A DNA stretch of 64,000 nucleotides. Source: Anderseniella sp963700885 (lineage in GTDB: Bacteria > Pseudomonadota > Alphaproteobacteria > Rhizobiales > Aestuariivirgaceae). Every line of letters begins with the position of its first letter. The stretch's first letter is position 1. Made by a program: the position numbers and the translations under genes. Location of the stretch: contig CAVOZJ010000020.1 in the NCBI GenBank assembly GCA_963700885.1, positions 248,001 through 312,000 of the forward strand, given 5' to 3'. The notes under the pieces are model-generated. The model did no database searches. It saw only the letters and a list, made by a program, of their open reading frames with translations, and had not been told where the DNA came from. Positions 51,983 to 61,477 of this stretch are shown here, piece by piece.

Positions 51983-52714
51983 GTGAGCGAGCAGGCCGGA
52001 AGTCGGGTATTTGTTGTGTGTTCCGATGAGGCGCGCAACGGCAAGACGCTGGTTGCGCGCCTGCTGATGGATCACCTGCTGATGACTGGCCACAATCCGC
52101 ACGTGTTTGACTGTGACGCGCCGCGCGGTCGCATAAGGCGGTTCTATCCTGATACTGCAACGCTGATCGACGTTGAAAAAACCAGCGGCCAGATCATGCT
52201 TTTTGATACAATTCTGGCACAGCCCGGACGTGATTACGTCATCGACCTTCCGTCGCACGGGCTGGATACATTTTTCACGGTTGTGGATGATCTCGACTTT
52301 ATCAATGCAGCCCACGATGTCCGTGTTGAACTCGTCATTGCGTATGTACTGGACCAGACAACCAAATCCGTGATGATGGCACGGGATCTGCGCGGCGCTT
52401 TTTCGACCGAGACATTTTGTCTGGTCCGCAATGCCTGGAATGGTAATCCGCTTATCACCCGTCAGGCGCGCGAGGTGTACGAGGAAATTGAGCCTGATAC
52501 CGTTTTCAGCCTGCCCTTGCTCGACCGGGAGGCGATGGCTGCCGCCGAAGACCCTCCATTTTCATTTATCGAGTTTCTGGAAGGAAGTTACACCAAGCTG
52601 CAACCGGCACTGCGGTTGCGTTTGAGGTCCTTTCTGTCGGAAGTGTTCGGTCAGTTCCAGCGGCGGGAATTATCACTCGATTTGGGCTCGCTCAAGAAAA
52701 TGGGTTTGATTTGA
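51983..52714 (+). CDS. Divergent ParA-like protein with degenerate Walker A
   Basis: A 243-residue protein resembling the preceding ATPase in layout: SRVFVVCSDEARNGKTLVAR, then HVFDCDAPRGRIRRFYPDTATLID, parallel to AFDTENPRGTLHRFYPAITEVID in the neighbour, then YVIDLPSHG. The P-loop glycines of KGGVGKT are replaced (SDEARNGKT), keeping only the final GKT. It may bind nucleotide weakly and pair with its neighbour. I prefer GTG at 51983 (AGGACGG upstream); ATG at 51923 would add 20 residues. No known function. Confidence 0.65.
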   Translation: MSEQAGSRVFVVCSDEARNGKTLVARLLMDHLLMTGHNPHVFDCDAPRGRIRRFYPDTATLIDVEKTSGQIMLFDTILAQPGRDYVIDLPSHGLDTFFTVVDDLDFINAAHDVRVELVIAYVLDQTTKSVMMARDLRGAFSTETFCLVRNAWNGNPLITRQAREVYEEIEPDTVFSLPLLDREAMAAAEDPPFSFIEFLEGSYTKLQPALRLRLRSFLSEVFGQFQRRELSLDLGSLKKMGLI

Positions 52715-52799
52715 CTTCATGTCACTGACCTGAAATCGGTTCCCGGCCGGCCGGATATGTACAAGTGACAGTCTGTAAATGATTGCCAGGCCTGGCCGG

Positions 52800-53249
52800 T
52801 TACTTCAGGGATATCAGCATGCCGCCTGCATCCAGAGAGGCATCCAGGCCACGTTGTTCACCCCACAACACCAGCCGTACATTTTTTTCGTTGACAAGCA
52901 CCAGGTTTTGACCACCACCACTGATGGCGACGGCAGAAGCCTGGGCAGTAACATAGGTGCCGGCGATGTCTTCCAGCCGATGCAGGTTGTAGACCTCCCC
53001 GCGCATGCTTGCGAAAGAAGCACCTATCGTCAGTCCGACACGCAACCCGTTTATGTCGAGGTCAGCCTGCCTGCCATTGAAGAATATCGTCCCGTCACCG
53101 CGCGATACGCCAACCAGGAAACCGATTTTCCCGATGGTCATCTCGATTATGGCATTGCCTTCGGCATTGGCGGGGGCAGGTGTTGCCAGAATTAACTGCA
53201 TCGTCACCGCAGACATCACGGCAAGGTACAAATTGAACTTGCGGATCAT
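52800..53249 (-). CDS. Exported hypothetical protein
   Basis: A 149-residue protein with a signal peptide (about 1-29, AVMSAVTMQLILATPAPANA). The mature part is beta-rich with regularly spaced glycines: GKIGFLVGVSRGDGTIFF, INGLRVGLTIGASFASMRGEVYNL, AISGGGQNLVLVN and a final RGLDASLDAGGMLISL. The pattern suggests a small beta-barrel or beta-sandwich in the periplasm. I do not recognise a named family with confidence. ATG 53249 is preferred, with AAGGG upstream; the frame is open to 53267. Confidence 0.68.
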   Translation of the reverse strand: MIRKFNLYLAVMSAVTMQLILATPAPANAEGNAIIEMTIGKIGFLVGVSRGDGTIFFNGRQADLDINGLRVGLTIGASFASMRGEVYNLHRLEDIAGTYVTAQASAVAISGGGQNLVLVNEKNVRLVLWGEQRGLDASLDAGGMLISLK

Positions 53250-53538
53250 GGATCTGTAACCCTTCATCAGTAAAAATCATCTATATCTACAATGCGGTAG
53301 ACCTCAAATGCGGCCAAGTGTAGACGCGCCTGTCAGCCAGGCGTTGTACTGATAGTTGGTGTAAATGGAGTTGCCGGCCGGAAAATTGTGCGATTGCAAC
53401 GGCGCACGTGACAGGTTGCGCAAACCTTCGAAGCAATAAACACTCAAGTGAGCTCGTTGTTTCAGACGCCAGTCAGGAAGGAATTTCTCTGCCGCAGCCT
53501 GCCGAATTCACCGAGCGGAAAAGAAGTTGGGAAAAGAA

Positions 53539-54282
53539 ATGTTTGATTTGACGGGGAAAGTTGCCTGCGTAACGGGCGCCAGTTCCGGGTTGGGCCAGGT
53601 GATGGCAGACGCACTTGTCGCTAACGGCGCGCGCGTTGTAGGAGTTGCAAGACGCAAGACCGATCTGGACAGCTGGTCGGCCGGTCACGCCGGCCGGACT
53701 GCATATGTGATGTCCGATCTTGGTGACGTAGCCGACTTTGCAGAGCTTGCCGCAGCGGTTTCGGCACCCTTTGGAGATCCCGATATACTGATCAACGCTG
53801 CCGGCGTAAATCTGCGGCAGCCTGCCGATGATGTGACGCAACAGGGATGGCACTCGACCTTGAATCTCAACCTCACGGTGCCGTTCTTTCTGGCCCAGGC
53901 GCTGGTGCCGTCTATGCGCCGGAAAAACTGGGGGCGCATTGTCAATGTGGCTTCACTGCAGACCTATCGCGCTTTTGCCAATGGCATTGCCTACGGCGCC
54001 TCAAAGGCGGGCGTTGGTCAACTGACCCGTGCGATGGCGGAAGCCTGGTCGCAACATGGCATCATGGCCAATGCTGTCGCGCCAGGCTTCTTCAAAACAG
54101 AATTGACCGGACCTGTTTTTGCCAACCGCGATCTGGCTGAATATCACGCCAGGCAAACCTGCATTGGCCGCAACGGCGAACCTGGAGATATTGCCGGACC
54201 GGTGGTGTTTCTTTGTTCCGATGCGGCGGGATATGTTACTGGTCAGATACTGCCGGTCGATGGAGGTTACACAGCAAAATGA
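53539..54282 (+). CDS. Short-chain dehydrogenase/reductase
   Basis: Classical SDR of 247 residues. Cofactor motif VTGASSGLGQ near residue 12, NAAGV, then the Ser in VNVASLQTY and the catalytic Tyr-Lys in IAYGASKAGVGQL; C-terminal YVTGQILPVDGGYTA. It resembles gluconate 5-dehydrogenase-type enzymes that act on sugar acids. The next gene, a zinc alcohol dehydrogenase, overlaps its stop (ATGA), and a TRAP transporter follows convergently, which together look like a sugar-acid or polyol pathway. ATG 53539 follows GGGAAAAGA; the TTG at 53527 is unlikely. Confidence 0.87.
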   Translation: MFDLTGKVACVTGASSGLGQVMADALVANGARVVGVARRKTDLDSWSAGHAGRTAYVMSDLGDVADFAELAAAVSAPFGDPDILINAAGVNLRQPADDVTQQGWHSTLNLNLTVPFFLAQALVPSMRRKNWGRIVNVASLQTYRAFANGIAYGASKAGVGQLTRAMAEAWSQHGIMANAVAPGFFKTELTGPVFANRDLAEYHARQTCIGRNGEPGDIAGPVVFLCSDAAGYVTGQILPVDGGYTAK

Positions 54283-55265
54283 AGGCACTGGTTTACACAG
54301 ATAGCAGGACAATGGAGTTCACGGACGTGGATGACCCGAGACCTGCTGCCGGTGAGGCCTTGATCAGGGTGAAAGCGTCCGGCATCTGCGGGTCGGACAT
54401 GCACGCGTGGGCAGGTCACGATGAACGTAGACCTTCACCTTTTATCCTGGGCCATGAAGCAGCCGGTGAAATCGTCGGTTTTGGTGGGACAGCGCGACGG
54501 GTAACGGTCAATCCGCTGGTGACCTGCGGTACCTGTGAGGTTTGTGTTTCCGGCAGGGATAACTTGTGCCCGACCCGCCAGATTATCTCAATGCCGCCAC
54601 GCCAGGGAGCATTTGCCGAGCTTCTGGTCATGCCGGAAGGCAACCTGGTAAGAGTTCCTGACGATGTCGCTTTGGAAAGTGCTGCGTTGTGCGAACCAAT
54701 GGCATGCGGGTGGCATGCCAACAGGTTGGCAATGGCGATACTTGGGGAAAACCTGAAGGACGTGCGCTGCATGGTATTGGGCGGAGGCGCCATCGGACTG
54801 GGCGCAGCGCTGGCGTTTCGGGCTCTGGGGGGCAGGGACGTCACCATTATTGAACCCAACGCGGCGCGCCGGAACAGGATTTCGGAAACGGAAGATATTG
54901 CGTGCCATTCGTCTGCAGATGAGGTTCACATTCCGGTTCTCGTCATCGACGGGGTCGGCATTGCGGCAACCCGGGCAACAGCCAGTAAATTGGTGCAGCC
55001 CGGCGGCCTGATCATGCATATCGGTTTGGGCGCTGCAGAAGGCGGGCTGGACGTGCGAAGGATGACGCTGCAGGAGATCACGTTCATCGGTACCTACACC
55101 TACACAATGGCTGATTTCAAAGCCACGGCAGAAGCGATATTCACCGGAAAACTGGGAAAGTTGCGCTGGATCGACAAACGCCCGCTGGCGAGCGGTGCCA
55201 GGGCATTTGACGAAATAGCTGCAGGAAAAAGCGCCGCGCCAAAGATCATTCTTCAACCTGCCTGA
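54279..55265 (+). CDS. Zinc-binding alcohol dehydrogenase
   Basis: Medium-chain dehydrogenase of 328 residues. Catalytic zinc site in GICGSDMHAW and FILGHEAAGEI, structural zinc cysteines in CGTCEVCVSGRDNLC, and a nucleotide-binding motif VLGGGAIGLGAALAFRALGG. It is of the threonine/sorbitol dehydrogenase type and somewhat short between the NAD domain and the C-terminus. Translation is coupled to the SDR gene. A two-step oxidation of a polyol or sugar acid is plausible. The upstream frame from 54213 lies inside the SDR gene and is not used. Confidence 0.86.
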   Translation: MKALVYTDSRTMEFTDVDDPRPAAGEALIRVKASGICGSDMHAWAGHDERRPSPFILGHEAAGEIVGFGGTARRVTVNPLVTCGTCEVCVSGRDNLCPTRQIISMPPRQGAFAELLVMPEGNLVRVPDDVALESAALCEPMACGWHANRLAMAILGENLKDVRCMVLGGGAIGLGAALAFRALGGRDVTIIEPNAARRNRISETEDIACHSSADEVHIPVLVIDGVGIAATRATASKLVQPGGLIMHIGLGAAEGGLDVRRMTLQEITFIGTYTYTMADFKATAEAIFTGKLGKLRWIDKRPLASGARAFDEIAAGKSAAPKIILQPA

Positions 55266-55335
55266 CCGCGTGAGCAGAGGGGAATGCCCGCTCTCTGTTT
55301 GAGAACGGACCATTTTCAGTGAAAGTTTTCCCCGG

Positions 55336-57696
55336 CTAATTGCTATACCCGACATAGTTCAGGAACGGTTGCGCACCGGCTGGTGACAGCCATTCCGGCA
55401 ACCACAGTGCAAATCCCGGCAGCATGAAGATCAGGGCCAGGCCGATGAGCTGAATGACCATGAATTGCATCATGCCGAAGTAGATATCTTTCAGATCCCA
55501 TTCCGGCACGACGCCCTTCAGAAAATAGGCTGACAGCGCCACTGGCGGTGACAGCCAAGCCGTCTGCAGGTTCACTGCCACCAGAATGGCAAACCAGGTC
55601 AGGTTGACATTCAGCGACACCAGCAACGGGACCAGGATAGGCACGATAATCAGCACAATCGGTACCCATTCGAGCGGCCAGCCCAGCAGGAACACCAGGG
55701 CCATGACGAAGATCAGCATGGCGGCCGTTGACAGTTCCATCGACAACAGCGCCTCCGTGAGGAACTTCGGTGTTCCCAGGTTAGAGAACACGGCGCCGAA
55801 GAAGTTGGATGCTGCCACCAGGAACATGATCAGCACTGAAATCTCGAGCGTCTTGATCATCGCGTCATAAAAGCCCGCCGCCGTCAGCTTGCGATACGCA
55901 AACGACAACACGATTGCACCAAATGCGCCACATGCCGCTGCCTCGGCAGGCGTTGCCCAACCGGCCAGGATGGAACCAAGCGCAAAGGCAATCAGCACCG
56001 TTGGCGGTACCAGGCCCATGAAGAATTCATACCACAGGTCTGAGAAGTAGAAGCCACCGGGCCTGGCTCTTCGAGTCCAGGAGTAGACGAGGAACATGAA
56101 GCCCAGCCAGAGAATCGGAAGGACCAGCCCGCCAAGTGGAATGAAGGCGAGGGTCCCGGCCGCGCCGGCCCCGATCAGGTACGTCAGTACAACAATCGAT
56201 GCCATGACACCAATCACTTCCAGCAGGTAGTAAGGCGACGTTTCCGGTTGCTCGTCAGCAGGCAGAATGGGCCCCAAATTCGGGTTCAGCATGCATCGGC
56301 CAATGGCATACACCATGTACAGCACGGCAAGCAGTATGCCTGGCACGATCGCCGCACGGAACAGGTCTGTCACCGGCACCTCCAGCACCGGCCCCATCAC
56401 GATCAGCATGATGGAAGGTGGAATGAGAATGCCAAGCGTGCCACCGGCGGTAATGGTGCCTGCTGCAAGCCTCACGTCATAGCCCGATCTGTTCATGGTT
56501 TTCGCCGCCATGATACCCAGAATGGTTACCGAGGCGCCGACAATACCGGTGGCTGCCGCAAAGATCATGGATACGAACAACACCGCTATGTACAGCGCGC
56601 CACGGGTACGTGACATCATAAGCTGAACCGCTCTGAACAGCCTTTCCATCAGTCCTGCCTGTTCCATCATGATACCCATGAAAATGAACAACGGAACCGC
56701 GACAAGCTGATCGTTGAGCATGACCGAGTTGGTCTGCAGGGTCATCAGATAGAAGGTCAGGGCACTGCCTGCGCCCCAGGATCCAAATGTGAAGGCCAGG
56801 AAGATCAATGTGAACGAAATCGGAAAGCCCACGAAAATGGAAAACAGCATGGCCGCCAGCATGAACAGGCCGATGGTCGGCTTGGAAAAATCAAAAATAC
56901 CGGCCGCAGACGTCAGGGATTCCCACCATTCATCAAATGGCACAACGTCTGGATAGAACACGCTGACAAAGATAATGGCCAGCAGGATAAAGTAGAACGG
57001 CAGGAGTTTGATGAATTTGGCTTCCCTCTCCTTGCCCATCTGGTGAAAGGCCCGGAAAAGCTCAGAAAAACCCTGCAGAAACAGTAACAGCGCACCAATC
57101 GGCATTGCCGCGCGCGCAGGACCTAGCACCGGAGCCCAGGTAGAATCACTTGCGCGCTCCCATATGCCCCATGGTTTGCCCCATCCATTCCAGCCGAATG
57201 CATCAAGTGTGAAATCCAGTGCACTCCAGAAGAAGAACAGCATGGCAGGAAAGTACAGCAGCAGGTAAAGAGTTGCATCGACGGTGGCTTGTGTTTTGGG
57301 CGACCAGTTCCGGTAAAGGAAATCTGCCCGTATGTGTACGCCACGCATCAAGGCATAGCCGGCGGCAGCCATGAACAGCACGCCACCGAGCATTCTGCTT
57401 ATGTCATAGACCCAAAGTGTGGGGCCAAGTCCCAGCGAGATGGCCAGTTCGTTGTAGCCATAGTCGGTAAAAACCGCGAACAGCTTGCGGGAGACAACTT
57501 CAAACACCATCGCAATTATCAGAGGTATCAGCAGAAAACAGGTAATCCGGCCTGCCCACAGGTTCAGCACATCGATGAATGCCGTAATCGGCCGTTGCCA
57601 GGCCGTCATGTCTTCCGGAGTTTGTCCGGGTTCTTCTGCACGCCGCTCTGCAATCAACTCGTCGGTAATGTCGAGTTTGCCAATTTCCTCAGCCAC
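55336..57696 (-). CDS. TRAP transporter permease, fused DctQ-DctM
   Basis: A 786-residue membrane protein in which the small DctQ-like subunit (about 35-235, four helices) is fused to the large DctM subunit (about 265-780, twelve or more helices). DctM signatures are VPLFIFMGIMMEQAGLMERLF, ATGIVGASVTILGIMAAKTM and GTLGILIPPSIMLIVMGP. TRAP systems use ion gradients and a periplasmic binding protein to import acids such as sialate, ectoine, taurine or keto acids. The DctP partner lies directly upstream. The start is GTG behind GGGAGGAG. Confidence 0.9.
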   Translation of the reverse strand: MAEEIGKLDITDELIAERRAEEPGQTPEDMTAWQRPITAFIDVLNLWAGRITCFLLIPLIIAMVFEVVSRKLFAVFTDYGYNELAISLGLGPTLWVYDISRMLGGVLFMAAAGYALMRGVHIRADFLYRNWSPKTQATVDATLYLLLYFPAMLFFFWSALDFTLDAFGWNGWGKPWGIWERASDSTWAPVLGPARAAMPIGALLLFLQGFSELFRAFHQMGKEREAKFIKLLPFYFILLAIIFVSVFYPDVVPFDEWWESLTSAAGIFDFSKPTIGLFMLAAMLFSIFVGFPISFTLIFLAFTFGSWGAGSALTFYLMTLQTNSVMLNDQLVAVPLFIFMGIMMEQAGLMERLFRAVQLMMSRTRGALYIAVLFVSMIFAAATGIVGASVTILGIMAAKTMNRSGYDVRLAAGTITAGGTLGILIPPSIMLIVMGPVLEVPVTDLFRAAIVPGILLAVLYMVYAIGRCMLNPNLGPILPADEQPETSPYYLLEVIGVMASIVVLTYLIGAGAAGTLAFIPLGGLVLPILWLGFMFLVYSWTRRARPGGFYFSDLWYEFFMGLVPPTVLIAFALGSILAGWATPAEAAACGAFGAIVLSFAYRKLTAAGFYDAMIKTLEISVLIMFLVAASNFFGAVFSNLGTPKFLTEALLSMELSTAAMLIFVMALVFLLGWPLEWVPIVLIIVPILVPLLVSLNVNLTWFAILVAVNLQTAWLSPPVALSAYFLKGVVPEWDLKDIYFGMMQFMVIQLIGLALIFMLPGFALWLPEWLSPAGAQPFLNYVGYSN

Positions 57697-57825
57697 TTGC
57701 TGCTCCTCCCAAATGGTGCCCCTGCATATAATTCACTTTGTGAAGTCGCCGGTTTCTGCGCCTGGCTTGAAGATACAGGTAAGCTGGCAGGCATCGCACC
57801 CGATGCCTGCCGTTTCGTCAATCGA

Positions 57826-58944
57826 TCACTGCTTTTTCACGGTGTCGGCAAAGGCCTTGCCGAGCGCTGCGTTGGAGGCCTGCGAACCGGCCCAGTAAGG
57901 CACTGCAACTTCTGCAAAATCTTTCTGGGATTGCCAGACCTTGGCAAAGAACGGGTTTTCAGCTGCATTCGTTTCAAGTGCAGCCTTTGCCGCAGCCATG
58001 TAGGCCGGGAAATAATCCGCCGGCGTGTCATGCAGAATGACGCCATCTTCTTCGACAAGTTTTTTCAGCGCCTTGCCGTTTTCGTAGATGCGGTAAGACA
58101 TTGCCTTTGACAGTGAAGCATTTGCTGCTACTTCCAGTGCCTTCTTCTGCAGGTCTGTCAGGCCGTTGTACACATCGCCGTTTATGTACAGGTCGGCGTT
58201 CACGACAACCTGGTGAAGACCCTGCAGATAGTAATGCTTCAGGACTTTCTGGAAGCCGAACACCGAGTCAGGCTTCGGGCAGCACCATTCGGCAGCATCA
58301 ATCGTGCCTTTTTCCAGTGCCGGCAGGATGTCGCCGCCACCCATGGCCACAGACGCAATGCCGATGTCTTTGTAGGTCTGGCCGGGAATACCGGGAGGGG
58401 TACGGAAACGATACTTGCGGAAGTCATCCATGGAGTTGATTGGTTCCTTGAACCAGCCAAGTGCTTCCGGCCCTACCGGCTGTAACAGGAAGCCTTTGAC
58501 ATTCATGCCCATTTCTTTCCAGAGTTCTTCGTACAGTTCCTTGCCACCGGCAAACTGGAACCAGGACAGAAACGCAATGTTGTCGATGCCAACACCGGCA
58601 CCGGCAACCGGCGAACCAAACAGCATGGCCGCCGGGTGCTTGCCTGACCAGTAATGGGTCCAGGCAAAACCACCTTCGACAAGGCCCTTGTCGACCGCGT
58701 CAAGTGTTTCCGCAACGCCGACAATTGCACCGGCTGGAAGCACTTCGATTACCACTTCACCGTTCGTCAGGTCCGATACATCCTGGGCGAAGTCTTTCAG
58801 CATCACCACTTCGTCAGCCTGGGCAGAGATCACCGACTGTACACGGATGGTTGTCTTGGCTTCAGCAATTTGCGGAGCTGCCGCAACTGTTGCCATGAGG
58901 GCGATACCGGCGGTTGCCTGTACCATTTTTTTGAAAATCGACAT
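57826..58944 (-). CDS. TRAP transporter solute-binding protein DctP
   Basis: Periplasmic binding protein of 372 residues with a signal peptide (about 1-29, ending AEA|KT). DctP features include SDLTNGEVVIEVLPAGAIVG, KYRFRTPPGIPGQTYKDIGI (the Arg that binds the carboxylate) and GTIDAAEWCCPKPDSVFGF. The WCCP context and absence of a short helix suggest the subgroup that binds 2-oxo acids or similar monocarboxylates. The first gene of a two-gene TRAP operon, with GGGAGGAAAACC before the ATG. Confidence 0.9.
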   Translation of the reverse strand: MSIFKKMVQATAGIALMATVAAAPQIAEAKTTIRVQSVISAQADEVVMLKDFAQDVSDLTNGEVVIEVLPAGAIVGVAETLDAVDKGLVEGGFAWTHYWSGKHPAAMLFGSPVAGAGVGIDNIAFLSWFQFAGGKELYEELWKEMGMNVKGFLLQPVGPEALGWFKEPINSMDDFRKYRFRTPPGIPGQTYKDIGIASVAMGGGDILPALEKGTIDAAEWCCPKPDSVFGFQKVLKHYYLQGLHQVVVNADLYINGDVYNGLTDLQKKALEVAANASLSKAMSYRIYENGKALKKLVEEDGVILHDTPADYFPAYMAAAKAALETNAAENPFFAKVWQSQKDFAEVAVPYWAGSQASNAALGKAFADTVKKQ

Positions 58945-59082
58945 GGTTTTCCTCCCTTTTTGTCGTTCTCGAAATAATTCCAGTTATTCACTGGCCTGAA
59001 CCAGACTGGCCAGCATTCTGCATGCAGGACATTCAGGTAGCCTTTTGTCCACCACAGGGCCTGCGACCTGAAACTCTCGGCA

Positions 59083-59727
59083 TCATGTAATCCCCATCAG
59101 TTGAAGCATTCCATGCGATGGGTCGAGCAAACCGCGATACATCATCTCACCTGCAACGTACACCAATACCGCAAGTCCCAGCCATGAAATCCAGGGAAAT
59201 CTTGTCAGGAGCTTCATGATCATTGTGGCGGCAAATGCCATAAGCAGGATTGCCAGTCCAAGACCAAATACCAGTTTTGTGGTGTCGCCATCTGCAATGG
59301 CAGCGACCGCCAGTACATTGTCCAGCGACATGGATACATCGGCAATGGTGATGGAAAGCAGCGCTGACATCATGGTCCGCCGCGGCGGGCCGGTATAGCC
59401 CTGGCTTGCGTCCTCCGCAATCGTCATTGCATCTGCGGCGTGTTCTTCGGTGTGTCCTTCCCGCAAGTCCCGGTAAAGCCGCCAGCACACCCAGAACAAT
59501 AACAACGCGCCAATGAACAGGATACCCGGTATGCCCAGCAGCTTGGTAGCGACAATGGCGAACAGTATCCGCAAAAGGGCAGCTATGACCATGCCGAACA
59601 TTATGGCCCGTTTGCGAAGTTCCGGAGCAAGACCGGCGGCCGCCATGCCAATGATCAGAGCGTTATCGCCGGACAGGATGATGTCGGCGATAACGATCTG
59701 GCTGAAATCGATGATGTGTTCCCACAT
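59083..59727 (-). CDS. TerC/YjbE family membrane protein
   Basis: Integral membrane protein of 214 residues with about seven helices. The TerC family motif IILSGDNALIIGMAAAGL (Asn-Asp dyad in SGDNA) occurs near the N-terminus, and a second copy, ADVSMSLDNVLAVAAIA, near residue 130. YjbE-type members are linked to manganese or other metal export and exoenzyme metallation. Its ATG overlaps the stop of the GMC oxidoreductase gene (TAATG), so both come from one transcript. The pairing has no obvious metabolic meaning. Confidence 0.87.
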   Translation of the reverse strand: MWEHIIDFSQIVIADIILSGDNALIIGMAAAGLAPELRKRAIMFGMVIAALLRILFAIVATKLLGIPGILFIGALLLFWVCWRLYRDLREGHTEEHAADAMTIAEDASQGYTGPPRRTMMSALLSITIADVSMSLDNVLAVAAIADGDTTKLVFGLGLAILLMAFAATMIMKLLTRFPWISWLGLAVLVYVAGEMMYRGLLDPSHGMLQLMGIT

Positions 59728-61328
59728 TAGCGGGCATCCTGTCGAATAAGGTCACTCACTCGCTCACCGATCATGATGGCAGGAGCGTTTGTGTTGCCGG
59801 AGACAATTTGCGGCATGATTGAGCAGTCCGCCACGCGCAGGCTGGAAACACCCCTGACCCGCAAACGTTCATCTGTAACAGCCATCCTGTCGCTGTCCGG
59901 CCCCATCTTGCAGGTGCCGGTTGGATGATAAATCGTGGTCGCGGTGTCACGTGCCCAGTTCAGCAGTGCATCATAGTCGTCGTCGGCGATTGCCGTACCC
60001 GGTGCATGTTCTTCGGTGATGACGTCGGCCACCGGTTGATGACGGCAAATACTACGTGCGATCCGGATACCTTGGACTAGCGTGTCCTGATCCAGTTTGG
60101 TTGCGAGATAATTCGGGTGAATGCCGGGATGGTCATGGGGACTGCTGGATTTCAAGACCAGTTCGCCGGCACTTTCAGGGCGCATTTGCAGGACCGAAGC
60201 GGTGAAGGCATCAAAGCGATGGGTACCTTCAGTGGGATTGTCCGCGCTGAACGGCTGGATATGAAACTGAATATCGGGTGTTTCAAGTTCTGGCCTGGTT
60301 TTCAGGTATGCGGTTCCCAGGCTGGCCGCCATGGTCATCGGTCCGGTGCGTTTCATTGCATACTCCAGCCCGATTTTGGCCTGGTTCCAGAGACCCCGGG
60401 TGCGGGTATTTATCGTGGGGACGGAGCACTTGTAAACCGGGCGCGCCTGCAAATGGTCCTGCAGATTTTTGCCGACACCGGCGCTTGCGTGAACAACGTC
60501 AATGTTATGGCCGCTCAACTGATCGGAAGGGCCGATGCCTGACAGCATCAGGATCTGGGGCGATCCGATAGCTCCTGCTGACAGCACAACCTCGTTGCGT
60601 GCCCTGATAACGATCCGCGCACCCCCTCGTGCCCCTTCAATGCCGATAGCGCGCTTGCCGTCAAAAAGCACCCTCCCGGTCATCACGTTGGTAAGAATTT
60701 CCAGGTTTTTGCGCTTCCGAACAGGTTTGAGATAGGCTTTTGCCGCAGAGCAACGTAAACCCCCGTGAGCGGTCAGCTGGAAATAGCCAACCCCATACTG
60801 ATCGGCACCATTGTAGTCGCCATTATAGGGAAAACCAGCGTTTTGCGCGGCCTTGACCCATGCGTCCACGATTTTCCATGATTTGCGGGAGTGGGTAACG
60901 GAAAGTGGACCATCGCCGCCACGAAGTTCGCTCTCGCCATCTTCCCAGTTTTCTGCCCGTTTGAACAAGGGCAGTACGTCTTCCCAGGCCCAGCCCGCGT
61001 TTCCCAGCTGACGCCAATGATCATAATCCTGAGGCTGCCCACGCACATAGAGGAGGCCGTTAATCGAGCTTGAACCGCCCAGCGTCTTTCCCCTTGGCCA
61101 GTTCAGCCGGCGGCCATTGATGCCGGGATCGGGTGCGGTCCGGTACATCCAGTTCAAAGCCGGATTCTGGATTGTCTTGAAATATCCGACCGGTATGTGA
61201 ATCCAGGGGGAACGGTCGCGTCCACCGGCTTCGATCAATGCCACGCTGACGGACGGATTCTCTGACAGGCGCGCCGCAATTGCGCATCCTGACGAGCCAG
61301 CTCCGACGATCACATAGTCGAATTCCAA
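59727..61328 (-). CDS. GMC family FAD oxidoreductase (choline dehydrogenase-like)
   Basis: Flavoprotein of 533 residues. FAD motif VIVGAGSSGCAIAARLSE at residue 6, GMC signature 1 GKTLGGSSSINGLLYVRG, signature 2 GAIGSPQILMLSGIGP, and the catalytic His/Asn pair in YHPTGTCKMGP and SGNTNAPAIMIGE. It oxidises an alcohol such as choline, a polyethylene-glycol-type alcohol or another primary alcohol. The start is TTG, with CAGGGTGA in front. It is divergent from an IclR regulator, its likely controller. If choline is the substrate, it would feed glycine betaine to the demethylation system, but this is not shown. Confidence 0.87.
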   Translation of the reverse strand: MEFDYVIVGAGSSGCAIAARLSENPSVSVALIEAGGRDRSPWIHIPVGYFKTIQNPALNWMYRTAPDPGINGRRLNWPRGKTLGGSSSINGLLYVRGQPQDYDHWRQLGNAGWAWEDVLPLFKRAENWEDGESELRGGDGPLSVTHSRKSWKIVDAWVKAAQNAGFPYNGDYNGADQYGVGYFQLTAHGGLRCSAAKAYLKPVRKRKNLEILTNVMTGRVLFDGKRAIGIEGARGGARIVIRARNEVVLSAGAIGSPQILMLSGIGPSDQLSGHNIDVVHASAGVGKNLQDHLQARPVYKCSVPTINTRTRGLWNQAKIGLEYAMKRTGPMTMAASLGTAYLKTRPELETPDIQFHIQPFSADNPTEGTHRFDAFTASVLQMRPESAGELVLKSSSPHDHPGIHPNYLATKLDQDTLVQGIRIARSICRHQPVADVITEEHAPGTAIADDDYDALLNWARDTATTIYHPTGTCKMGPDSDRMAVTDERLRVRGVSSLRVADCSIMPQIVSGNTNAPAIMIGERVSDLIRQDAR

Positions 61329-61400
61329 CGCATCACCCTGAGTCCAAAAAATGAGACTTTTATTATTGTTTTTTGTGATAAGATCATTAAACTGTGCTCA

Positions 61401-61419
61401 TCGCAAGCAATAATTGCGA
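61401..61419. promoter_or_regulatory. Palindrome between GMC and IclR genes
   Basis: TCGCAA-GCAATAA-TTGCGA, perfect 6-base arms with a 7-base spacer, in the 149-base divergent region next to an AT-rich stretch (61350-61390). Size and position fit an IclR-family operator. No direct evidence. Confidence 0.45.
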
Positions 61420-61477
61420 CTAGTTGGTTGAATTTGTTCCGGGGCAACCGGACTTGTCAGACAGGGAAGACAGACCA

